Shown here piece by piece: positions 16,094 to 23,400 of a DNA stretch of 41,050 nucleotides. The translations under genes and the position numbers were made by a program. Each line of letters begins with the position of its first letter. The first letter of the stretch is position 1. The DNA comes from Candidatus Melainabacteria bacterium. GTDB lineage: Bacteria; Cyanobacteriota; Vampirovibrionia; Obscuribacterales; Obscuribacteraceae. The notes beneath the pieces are model-generated. The model saw only the letters and a list, made by a program, of their open reading frames with translations, did no database searches and was not told the DNA's origin. The stretch lies in contig PLZS01000123.1 in NCBI GenBank assembly GCA_003153555.1, forward strand, positions 1 to 41,050, written 5' to 3'.

Positions 16094-16106
16094 ACTGGAT
16101 GAGGCG

Positions 16107-16322
16107 ATGCAAATAACGATGGAAACGACCGTGAAGAACATTTTGGACGCTTATCCAGACGCGGTGCAGGTTTTCCAGAAGCATGGCGTCGACGTGCCGC
16201 TTGAATGTGACGAGAGCATTTTGAATATCAAACTTATGATTTGCGACAGCATGTGCCATGTAGACAATCTGGACTTGCTGATTCGTGATCTGAAAAAGTT
16301 CGTGGCTAGCAAACAGACCTAA
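16107..16322 (+). CDS. small DUF1858-like three-cysteine protein, copy D
   Basis: 71 residues: MQITMETTVKNILDAYPDAV, HGVDVPLECDES and ICDSMCHVDNLDLLI. It keeps C-x11-C-x3-C-H and is closest to copy A. The start at ATG 16107 follows the paralogs; upstream in-frame sequence belongs to the end of the cupin gene in another frame. It is followed at once by the second rubredoxin-like gene, repeating the order rubredoxin / three-cysteine protein seen near 7.7-8.9 kb. Confidence 0.72.
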   Translation: MQITMETTVKNILDAYPDAVQVFQKHGVDVPLECDESILNIKLMICDSMCHVDNLDLLIRDLKKFVASKQT

Positions 16323-16337
16323 TTGGAGAAGAAGAAA

Positions 16338-16550
16338 ATGAAACCAGGACGACACATATGCACCGAGTGCAATGCAATATATGAAGAACCCAATGAGAAA
16401 TTAGACCCTACGAGGAAGCCGTTTGATTCTTTGGCGAAGGACTGGAAATGCCAGTGCGGAGCTGGCAAGGAAATGTCTCAACCATGCTCTTGCGTTTCGA
16501 TTCAACCGTCCGAGCACAAGCATGAACAGCATTGCGCTCAGAACAAATAA
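16338..16550 (+). CDS. aberrant rubredoxin-like protein (CxxC / CxC)
   Basis: 70 residues from ATG 16338, with GGAGAAG 7 nt upstream. HICTECNAIYEEP matches the first rubredoxin knuckle. The second reads DWKCQCGAGKEM, so its two cysteines are separated by one residue instead of the usual two. A C-terminal PCSCVS motif matches GCSCVS of the rubredoxin at 7668. The four standard iron ligands could still assemble in a distorted site, or the CSC pair could help. Lies between copy D and the molybdopterin oxidoreductase, to which it could pass electrons. Confidence 0.7.
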   Translation: MKPGRHICTECNAIYEEPNEKLDPTRKPFDSLAKDWKCQCGAGKEMSQPCSCVSIQPSEHKHEQHCAQNK

Positions 16551-16568
16551 CTGAAATAAGCCGCTAGT

Positions 16569-18053
16569 ATGCATGAGTCAACGCAGATCTACGACTTCCC
16601 AGCCTGGCTCAGGATAGGGCATTACATCAACTTCCTATTGATGTCGTTTCTCGTGCGCAGCGGCATACAGATTCTTGCCGACCATCCAAGACTCTATTGG
16701 AATGTTGATTGCAAGCCAAACTCGGAATGGATCAAATTTACCAATCGAGCAGTTCCAACTGACCGACTTTATACCTCCAATGATGATGAGGTCAATGCCT
16801 CGCCTTGGATAGCTCTCCCAGGAGGTAAGCACACACTAGGCGTAGCAAGATTCTGGCACTTTTTCTGCGTCATGTTCTGGGTCCTAAACGGCGTAATTTA
16901 CGTCACTTTGCTATTCTCCACTAATAATTGGCATCGATTGATTCCGGACTCTTGGGATGTGTTTCCTCGGGCATTGCAAACTTTTTTGACTTATGCAACT
17001 TTCCATCTGCCTGCTGCGACCGAATTTCGTCCATACGATGCTCTACAGCAGCTTGCCTACGCCTTTGTCATATTTGTCATGGCACCATTAACGATCCTAA
17101 CTGGAATTGGAATGTCTCCAGTTGTGGTCGGACACTGGCCGTGGTATCAGAAATTATTCGGAAACAGGCAGGTTTCTCGCAGCCTACATTTCCTAATTGC
17201 AGTCGGCTGGCTTATATTTTTCGTTATTCATGTCAGCCTGGTTATAATCACCGGTTTTTCTGCCAATATGAACCGCATAGTTTTAGGTGGCATGAATGGT
17301 CCGAATTCGCTGGCGCTAGGCATCGGACTTATGGCAATCGTATTTGTGATACTTATCAATGCACTTGCCACTTGGTACTCAACCAAATCGCCAATCAGCA
17401 TACAAAATACTCTCGGTCACTTCACAGACCGTCTGATGAAAACGATGTTTAGACGACTCACGTCACGACAGGAGTATAGTCAAGATGCTATTTCTGCTTA
17501 CTTTTGGGTGAACGGCAGGCCGCCGGAAACTGCCGTCTATCAACAATTGCGAGACGGATCATTCGTCGATTATCGGCTTATCGTTGAAGGGTTGGTCGAA
17601 AAGCCTCTTACGCTCACACTGGACGAATTAAAAGCGATGCCACGGCGTACACAGATAACGCTGCATAATTGCATCCAGGGCTGGTCTGGCATTGCCCAAT
17701 GGACAGGTTTGCCGGTTAGTGAACTATTGAAAGCCTGTAAGCCTCTACCTGAAGCCAAATACGTTGTTTTCCATTCGTTTGGCGAGGATGAGGACGGTCT
17801 TGAATACTACGGAACGCTAGATTTGCTAGACGCTCGCGGTCCGCAGACAATCCTGGCATACGAAATGAACGGCACAGCATTACCAATTCAATATGGAGCC
17901 CCGCTTCGTTTGCGCGTTGAAACAAAGCTCGGTTTTAAAATGACGAAATACCTGAAGTCAATTGAACTAATCGCGGACTATAGAACCATCGGTCTCGGCC
18001 AAGGTGGCTATCGGGAAGATAGACAGTACTTCGGTACTATCGCCGGTATTTAA
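16569..18053 (+). CDS. cytochrome b561-type / sulfite-oxidase-fold molybdopterin oxidoreductase fusion
   Basis: 494 residues in two parts. Residues about 10-290 form a membrane cytochrome b with several TM helices and histidines at their ends (LRIGHYINFLLMSFLVRSGI, RFWHFFCVMFWVLNGVIYV, RSLHFLIAVGWLIFFVIHVSLVI). Residues about 310-494 form the sulfite-oxidase molybdopterin fold with Mo-ligand Cys near 368 in LHNCIQGWSGIAQWTGLPV. The layout implies quinol-linked oxidation or reduction at the membrane. The known family includes sulfoxide reductase and sulfite or nitrate enzymes, but the substrate cannot be read. No Tat signal is seen because the enzyme part is tethered by the TM domain. Last gene of the + strand redox island, converging on trpS. 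Confidence 0.85.
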   Translation: MHESTQIYDFPAWLRIGHYINFLLMSFLVRSGIQILADHPRLYWNVDCKPNSEWIKFTNRAVPTDRLYTSNDDEVNASPWIALPGGKHTLGVARFWHFFCVMFWVLNGVIYVTLLFSTNNWHRLIPDSWDVFPRALQTFLTYATFHLPAATEFRPYDALQQLAYAFVIFVMAPLTILTGIGMSPVVVGHWPWYQKLFGNRQVSRSLHFLIAVGWLIFFVIHVSLVIITGFSANMNRIVLGGMNGPNSLALGIGLMAIVFVILINALATWYSTKSPISIQNTLGHFTDRLMKTMFRRLTSRQEYSQDAISAYFWVNGRPPETAVYQQLRDGSFVDYRLIVEGLVEKPLTLTLDELKAMPRRTQITLHNCIQGWSGIAQWTGLPVSELLKACKPLPEAKYVVFHSFGEDEDGLEYYGTLDLLDARGPQTILAYEMNGTALPIQYGAPLRLRVETKLGFKMTKYLKSIELIADYRTIGLGQGGYREDRQYFGTIAGI

Positions 18054-18107
18054 CTTCTTTCTATTTTGCAATTCTGCAGCAAGTCATCGGTCGCGTGCAT
18101 CGTCAAA

Positions 18108-19118
18108 CTAATTTTGAAAATAGTCGATACCCATGCTTGCACGTACCTCTTGAATCGTTTTAGCAGCAACTTCTTGGGCGGCTGCTGTGCCGTCTTTGAG
18201 AATTCGCATAACCTCGCCTGGATCTTTTGCAAATTCATGACGGCGTGCCCTGATCGGATCAAGCAGCGCAAGCAGTACTTCAAGCAATCGATTTTTCACA
18301 ATAGTATCGCCAAGTCCACCACGTCGATAGTGTTCTTTCATAACATCAAGAGCCTGTTTATCAGGGTCGAAGACATCTAAATAGCAGAACACCGCATTTC
18401 CCTCCACTGTGCCAGGGTCCGACACCCGAAGATGATTTGGATCTGTGTACATCTTTTTCACAGCATCACATACAGTATCAACTGAATCGCAAAGAGATAT
18501 TACATTGCCGGCGGATTTGCTCATCTTGCCTTTTCCATCTACGCCCGGTAATCGCGACACAGACGCGACTAACCCTTGAGGTTCTGTAAACACCGAGCAA
18601 TTGTACGAGCGGTTAAACCGACGTGCAATCTCTACTGTCTGCTCGATCATAGGAATTTGATCTGCACCAATCGGCACCAAATCCGCTTTGAACGACAGGA
18701 TATCAGCAGCCTGACTTACCGGATAGCACAAGAATCCGGCAGGAATGCTCGTCCCAAAACCTCTTTGTTTGATCTCGTCCTTCACTGTCGGATTTAACTG
18801 CAAACGAGCCAGCGTTACTAGATTCATGAAAAACATTGTTAGTTCAGCAAGCTGCGGAATCAGTGATTGAATGAAGATGGTGGTCACGCGTGGATCGATA
18901 CCAACAGCAAGATAATCGAGAGCGACCTCAAGCACGTTATCCCTGACTAGTTGAGGCTTGTCCGCATTGTCTGTAAGTGCCTGCACATCAGCAATAATCA
19001 CAAACTGCTTATACTGAGATTGCAGTTCTAATCGCGTTCTTAAAGAGCCGACGTAGTGTCCCAAATGAAGAGGACCGGTTGGACGATCGCCAGTCAATAT
19101 GATCTTTTTAGCACTCAT
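18108..19118 (-). CDS. trpS: tryptophanyl-tRNA synthetase
   Basis: 336 residues, the usual length. Class I signatures are PTGPLHLGHYVG (HIGH-type) and GKMSKSAGN (KMSKS). TrpRS-typical blocks include SQAADILSFKADLVPIGADQ and LNPTVKDEIKQRG. It charges tRNA-Trp in the cytosol. ATG 19118 has GGAGG 10 nt upstream; TTG 19127 is too close to it. A tRNA synthetase on an accessory element is probably a second copy. Some bacteria keep alternative trpS genes giving resistance to tryptophan analogues, but no resistance residue could be assessed. It is flanked upstream by repeats and a recombinase remnant, hinting that it was moved as a unit. Confidence 0.93.
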   Translation of the reverse strand: MSAKKIILTGDRPTGPLHLGHYVGSLRTRLELQSQYKQFVIIADVQALTDNADKPQLVRDNVLEVALDYLAVGIDPRVTTIFIQSLIPQLAELTMFFMNLVTLARLQLNPTVKDEIKQRGFGTSIPAGFLCYPVSQAADILSFKADLVPIGADQIPMIEQTVEIARRFNRSYNCSVFTEPQGLVASVSRLPGVDGKGKMSKSAGNVISLCDSVDTVCDAVKKMYTDPNHLRVSDPGTVEGNAVFCYLDVFDPDKQALDVMKEHYRRGGLGDTIVKNRLLEVLLALLDPIRARRHEFAKDPGEVMRILKDGTAAAQEVAAKTIQEVRASMGIDYFQN

Positions 19119-19181
19119 GACTAACAAGCCTCCAAGTCGTCATTATTTTGCTTCCAGCTTTTTCGGCAAGTCATTTTGTCA

Positions 19182-19219
19182 TTTTGCACGATAAACGCTA
19201 CACTTTTTTGCACGATAAA
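19182..19219. repeat. direct repeats TTTTGCACGATAAA (possible transposon end)
   Basis: Two perfect 14-bp copies at 19182-19195 and 19206-19219, 24 bp apart, preceded by TGTCA at 19177-19181. An end starting TGTCATTTT followed by spaced internal repeats recalls Tn552/Tn5053-type ends. A serine-recombinase fragment lies about 70 bp further on, as expected for such elements. They lie just upstream of trpS, so a regulatory role is an alternative. Confidence 0.45.
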
Positions 19220-19289
19220 TGCGTCGGTTGACCGGTCGACTACAAAGAATTGCCAACAAATTCAGGCTCGGAGATATCGGCAGAGGGTG

Positions 19290-19451
19290 GTAAAATGCAC
19301 CCCCCCCCAAAAAAACATCCGCTACATATCGAATAGATTTACTCTGCTTCAAAAGCTTCTTCGCCAATTTCAGTTGCTCCTCCGTCATTTTGACAGGTCG
19401 TCCGAACTGAACATCGCTAGCCCTCATCGATGTTTTAGAGGAGCCAGACAA
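19290..19451 (-). pseudogene. remnant of serine recombinase C-terminal DNA-binding domain
   Basis: The minus-strand frame reads FGRPVKMTEEQLKLAKKLLK, then SIRYVADVFLGGGAFYHPLP. This matches the GRP(R/K)KL-x-A-LL-x-G-x-SI-x-IA-x-GV-x-TFYR-L helix-turn-helix end of resolvases and invertases. The catalytic domain is missing. The turn lies on a C9-A7 homopolymer (19299-19314 on +), a likely frameshift spot. The preceding residues back to 19451 do not resemble a recombinase. Interpreted as a broken resolvase belonging to a decayed transposon. Confidence 0.6.
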
Positions 19452-19486
19452 GTGCGACGATCGCGTCGGTTCTAAACCTAAACAGC

Positions 19487-21040
19487 TTAGGCAACACCTT
19501 TATGCTTTTTTTCGTCGGCTCCGATTGGATCAAGATTTGAATTTGCTGGTCCGTCGATCACGTTCCCGTTGGCATCATACCGAGAGCCATGCGCGGGGCA
19601 GTCCCAGGATTTCTCACAGGAATTCCAGCAAACAGCAGCGCCCAAATGTTTACACGTTGCCGAAAGCTCATGCACCTTTCCATCCAGGTCTTTATACGCT
19701 GCAATTTGCTTCAAACCGCGCCTGATGATCGCGCCTTCTCCTGGTTTGATGTCATCGGCTGAATCAACTTCGCCAGGCATAAGTTTTTTGGCATATTGTG
19801 CGACTGAATTGAGATTTTCTTTCAGAAATTCGACCGGAGCCATTAGCGGCTTTCTTGTTGGCTCGTAGACCTTAGCCCATGGATTTACTCTGCCGCATAT
19901 TAGATCGGTCAAGATAACGCCTGACATAGTGCCATGTGTCATCCCTATTCCAGAAGCACCAGTTGTGATGTACACATTTTCGCCATGAGCAGGATCACGT
20001 CCAATGAAACCTAGCCCGTCTTCCGGCTCGTAAACTTGGCCTGACCAGCGGTACTCTACTTCGCCGGCTTGCGGTACGTGCATGTGGAGCCATCTTTCCA
20101 AGCGCAAAAACCTTTCCTCTGCATCGTTCTTCTCGCCGGTTCGATGATCCTCACCGCCCAATATGAGCATTTGCTTTGAGGGCGAATCCATTGGTTGGAG
20201 CCGCATGTAGTGATAAGGCTCGTCGGTATCCCAGTACAAAGCCGTTTCAACTGAGCCGGTTGGTACGGTGGCACCGATGACATAAGTACGATACGCTGCT
20301 TGCTTTGTGTGTACTTTGACCCAATCGGAGATCGGGCTGTTGGTGGCAATAACAACATTTCGCGCATGGATTGTCCGACCTGAGGATGTGCGAAGGTGCA
20401 CTAATTCGGCGTCTACGATTTCCGAAACATGTTCATAACAGTGAATCAAACCGCCAGCTTTTTCTATCGCGTTGCACAGACCAGATATGTATTTGAGAAT
20501 GTGAAACTGAGCTTGTCGAGGGAATCTCAATGCAGGCGTAACAAGGCCAAAGGGCAGTCGATCAACTAAGGCCACATCGACAAAACCTAGCTCCAGCACC
20601 ATGGCTAGTTCCTTTTCCAAAAGTTCTACTGAATGTTTTTCGCTCAGGAAGAGATAACCATCAGTCCGGTCAAAGTCGCAGGCAATACCTTCTTCAGTGA
20701 CGATTGACTCAATTTTGTCAATTGCGGCTGTCTGACTTTCAGCAACCAGACGGGCGTTTTTTTTCCCATGCATTCGCTCGATTTCAAAATAGCGATCATC
20801 CATCACATTAGTTATGTGCGCGGTAGTACGCTCGGTTTCGCCACCTGCTATAGGGCCATCGTCAAGAACAACCACTGTCTTGCCTTCCCCAAGCAAGAGA
20901 TATGCAGTAGTTAGTCCGCTGATACCAGCTCCTACAATGCAAACATCCACATCATCGATGTCTTGTGCCAATCGTTGAAATTTTGGCACGGCAGCGCTTT
21001 TCATCCAATACGACTTGCTCACACCTGATTGTCCATTCAT
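19487..21040 (-). CDS. FAD-dependent oxidoreductase with C-terminal Rieske [2Fe-2S] domain
   Basis: 517 residues. The N-terminal dinucleotide-binding motif is VDVCIVGAGISGLTTAYLLL (about 31-50), with a DAO-type flavin domain and GLGFIGRDP and TTGASGIGMTHG near its end. Residues about 430-510 are a Rieske domain: CKHLG, then CPAHGSRYDANGNVIDGPA, giving the Cys-x-His / Cys-x2-His ligand set. This architecture is known in uncharacterised FAD-Rieske oxidoreductases of many bacteria; the substrate is unknown. No signal peptide. Its ATG overlaps the TGA of the upstream DoxX gene (21037-21040), so the two form an operon. Confidence 0.87.
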   Translation of the reverse strand: MNGQSGVSKSYWMKSAAVPKFQRLAQDIDDVDVCIVGAGISGLTTAYLLLGEGKTVVVLDDGPIAGGETERTTAHITNVMDDRYFEIERMHGKKNARLVAESQTAAIDKIESIVTEEGIACDFDRTDGYLFLSEKHSVELLEKELAMVLELGFVDVALVDRLPFGLVTPALRFPRQAQFHILKYISGLCNAIEKAGGLIHCYEHVSEIVDAELVHLRTSSGRTIHARNVVIATNSPISDWVKVHTKQAAYRTYVIGATVPTGSVETALYWDTDEPYHYMRLQPMDSPSKQMLILGGEDHRTGEKNDAEERFLRLERWLHMHVPQAGEVEYRWSGQVYEPEDGLGFIGRDPAHGENVYITTGASGIGMTHGTMSGVILTDLICGRVNPWAKVYEPTRKPLMAPVEFLKENLNSVAQYAKKLMPGEVDSADDIKPGEGAIIRRGLKQIAAYKDLDGKVHELSATCKHLGAAVCWNSCEKSWDCPAHGSRYDANGNVIDGPANSNLDPIGADEKKHKGVA

Positions 21041-21576
21041 GCTTTCACCTTGTCCTTAACTAAAGAGCGGTTTGAAGTTCCGACGGCGTTTTCCGGTAGT
21101 CGATTGTTGAAAACAAATTTCTTCAGTAACGCGTCGACCGAGATCAGACCCGGTCCAAAGGCGAACACGAGAAACGCGGTGAGCCAGAAAAAGAACGGAT
21201 CTGCTGTCAGGAATTTATCTGGGTTATGAAAGATGTTCAGCACTTTGGCTCGATCATCTGCCACAGTGAGATAAGCCACCGTCATCGATATCGTTAGCAG
21301 GAGCCCGACCGGTCGCGCGCAGAGCCCAGCGATCAGTAGAAGTCCACCGAAGCATTCCAATCCACCGATGAACCAGGCATTGACGCTGGGAAATGGAATG
21401 TGCAATGAACTGAAAAAGCCTGCAATCTTTTCATGGTCGAGCAATTTGCCTTTGCCCGTTATGAAAAATTGCCAGCCCCAGTACAAACGGAAAACCAGGA
21501 GAATCAAGGATTGGAAGAAATTTCCCGCAGTGATCAGCCACGCGTAGCCTCTGTTAAGGACGTTATTTTCTTTCAT
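21037..21576 (-). CDS. DoxX-family membrane protein
   Basis: 179 residues from ATG 21576 (GGAAG about 8 nt upstream); the open frame to 21645 lacks a start signal. Four TM helices follow the DoxX pattern: LILLVFRLYWGWQFFITGKGKL, then FIGGLECFGGLLLIAGLCARP, GLLLTISMTVAYLT and FFWLTAFLVFAFGPGLISVD. DoxX proteins are small quinone-linked or redox membrane proteins, some needed for oxidative-stress resistance. Coupled with the FAD/Rieske gene by a 4-nt overlap, suggesting a membrane redox pair. Confidence 0.85.
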   Translation of the reverse strand: MKENNVLNRGYAWLITAGNFFQSLILLVFRLYWGWQFFITGKGKLLDHEKIAGFFSSLHIPFPSVNAWFIGGLECFGGLLLIAGLCARPVGLLLTISMTVAYLTVADDRAKVLNIFHNPDKFLTADPFFFWLTAFLVFAFGPGLISVDALLKKFVFNNRLPENAVGTSNRSLVKDKVKA

Positions 21577-21718
21577 GGCAGATCTTCCGTGACCTCTTGA
21601 ATAAGGCGGTTCGAATCGAATTCGGCACATGGGAAGACGTGCCATACCTTTGATGGTTCCAGAATCGGGGGATTATTGCGCTGCCAGTCAAAGAAGACTG
21701 CCAGATTGTGCCAAAAAC

Positions 21719-21780
21719 CATTAGGTTTGTGGTACACTCCGATACGTGCCTAAACCTCTGCCCCTGATAGGCATTAGGAC
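21719..21780. repeat. candidate res site of the serine recombinase
   Basis: Three related 10-mers lie just before the recombinase gene: CATTAGGTTT (21719-21728), TGCCTAAACC (21747-21756, inverted) and GCATTAGGAC (21771-21780). TGCCTA/TAGGCA (21747-21752, 21768-21773) can form an inverted repeat. Resolvases usually bind such subsites directly upstream of their own gene. Confidence 0.45.
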
Positions 21781-21800
21781 GGTCATTTTTCAGAGGGTTT

Positions 21801-22388
21801 ATGGTACAGCGCGTAGCACTTTATGCAAGGGTCAGCACGGCCGACCAATCCTGTGAGCGGCAGGTCGCAGAGCTGACCGCCTATGCCGAGCGTAGCGATT
21901 TTGAAATTGTCGCTGTCGTCAAAGAGACCGCCAGCGGCGCTAAAAACGACCGTGCTGAGCGCAAGCTCGTCATGGACCTTGCCCGGAAACGACAAATAGA
22001 TTTGGTACTTGTCTCTGAGCTTTCGCGGTGGGGTCGGAGTACAGCAGATTTGCGCACTACGATTGAGGATCTGGCCGCTCGTCAGGTCGCCATTCGAGCG
22101 CTTAACGGACCGGACCTTGATATTTCGACAGCCCAGGGCAAGCTTATGCTCAACCTGCTCGCCGCCATTTCGGAATTTGAGCGTGACCTGCTGCAAGAAA
22201 GAATCAAATCTGGGATAGCTCACGCACGTTCTAAGGGCACTAAAAGTGGGAGGGCTATAGGAAGACCAGGTTTCGACCGCCCTGAACGGGTAAAACGTCT
22301 TCTAGCTGATGGGCGAAGTGTTCGAACTATCGCCACCCAATTGGGAATCAGCAAAACAACAGTGATGAAAGTAAAGACCGCAGGTTAG
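21801..22388 (+). CDS. serine recombinase (resolvase family)
   Basis: 195 residues, full length. The catalytic domain starts VALYARVSTADQS with the nucleophilic serine, followed by ELSRWGRSTADL, then GKLMLNLLAAISEFERDLLQ and ERIKSGIAHARSKG. The C-terminal HTH is GRPGFDRPERVKRLLADG, then SVRTIATQLGISKTTVMKV. It is expected to resolve plasmid multimers or transposon cointegrates, or act as an invertase. A candidate res region precedes it. An inverted repeat follows its stop at 22397-22478. Unrelated in detail to the remnant at 19290. Confidence 0.93.
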   Translation: MVQRVALYARVSTADQSCERQVAELTAYAERSDFEIVAVVKETASGAKNDRAERKLVMDLARKRQIDLVLVSELSRWGRSTADLRTTIEDLAARQVAIRALNGPDLDISTAQGKLMLNLLAAISEFERDLLQERIKSGIAHARSKGTKSGRAIGRPGFDRPERVKRLLADGRSVRTIATQLGISKTTVMKVKTAG

Positions 22389-22396
22389 CGCAGAAC

Positions 22397-22478
22397 GATA
22401 TCGGTACTTTTTCAGCGCTTTGCCATCCAGAAAGTCAGCCCAGTACCACACCTTTTGGGACAGGAAAGTACTGATATC
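22397..22478. repeat. 14-bp inverted repeat after the recombinase gene
   Basis: GATATCGGTACTTT (22397-22410) and AAAGTACTGATATC (22465-22478) are inverted with one mismatch and enclose 54 bp, within which AGTACC (22441-22446 region) also mirrors GGTACT. It may be a recombinase site, a mobile-element end or a structured terminator between convergent genes. Confidence 0.5.
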
Positions 22479-22546
22479 ACTATGTAGCCACGCGTGCGCT
22501 CAGATTCCTCTGTTGTGTGGTCTTCAACTTGTAGTCCCAAACAGTG

Positions 22547-23317
22547 CTAGTATCCATGATTTCCGACCTTCTTCCAAATTTTCTCAGCGCGACTGTCAGC
22601 TTCATCCGCTTCAGCAGTGCGATTGTTCTTCCTCAAAAAATCCGCGTAGTTTTCTAGTGCCGTTGCCAACTCCGGGTGGTCTGGCCCGAGCGTAAACCCA
22701 ATAATGCCGATGGAACGCTCATAGAGTGGTTCTGCTTCGGCACATCTATTGTTCTTGCAGTACAACGAGGCGAGGTTGTTTAAGGACTCGGCTACCTCCA
22801 CGTGCTTGCTTCCGAGTGTGCGTTCACGAATATCTAGTGCCTTTAGTAACAGTCGCTCAGCTTCGTGGAACTGCCCATTATCACAGTAAACTACCGCTAA
22901 ACCACTCATCACCCTGGCGGTCTCAATGTCTTCTTTGCCAAACCGGCGTTCAACGATTGTGAGTGCCCTCTTATAAAACTGCTCGGCCTCGTCGTACCTT
23001 CCAATCCGATGAAAATGAGCGGCAAGATTACTTAAATCTGTTGCAAGATCCGGATCGTCAGGCCCCAGCACCGCCTCATCAATGGCGACTGCCCGTCGAT
23101 AAAGAGGCTCAGCTTCATCATGCTTGCCCTGGCTGCAACAAACCAGAGCTAAATTGTTAAGTGTGTGAGCCAGTTTCGGGTCTTGTTCTCCAAATTTTTC
23201 TGCCTGCTTTAGCGCCATCTTGAACATTCGCTCCGCGGCGGCATACTCGCCCGTCCTGAAGGCCATCCCACCAGCAGCCATGTGCATCTTCCAGTCGGTA
23301 GTTGTTTGAACTGTCAA
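22547..23317 (-). CDS. TPR protein, kinesin-light-chain type
   Basis: 256 residues from a TTG start with AGAGGA 6 nt upstream. About five 42-residue TPR_12/kinesin-light-chain repeats carry the signature LGPDDPDLATDLSNLAAHFHRIGRYDEAEQ-type spacing: A-LNNLA-x-G-x-DEAEPLY-RA at about 50-85, 90-127, 130-169, 172-211 and 214-250. There is no signal peptide or TM, so it is a cytoplasmic protein-interaction scaffold of unknown partner. Such repeats are common in Melainabacteria, Planctomycetes and filamentous cyanobacteria. It converges with the serine recombinase and is followed upstream by hemerythrin copy 3 on the same strand. Confidence 0.85.
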   Translation of the reverse strand: MTVQTTTDWKMHMAAGGMAFRTGEYAAAERMFKMALKQAEKFGEQDPKLAHTLNNLALVCCSQGKHDEAEPLYRRAVAIDEAVLGPDDPDLATDLSNLAAHFHRIGRYDEAEQFYKRALTIVERRFGKEDIETARVMSGLAVVYCDNGQFHEAERLLLKALDIRERTLGSKHVEVAESLNNLASLYCKNNRCAEAEPLYERSIGIIGFTLGPDHPELATALENYADFLRKNNRTAEADEADSRAEKIWKKVGNHGY

Positions 23318-23400
23318 AGTTTTTTCCTCTCAAGCTTGTGATTCGATTCCGATTCTCTATGGTGTTGTCTGCGTCACAACTGCTGGCGACACCTTCTCAA

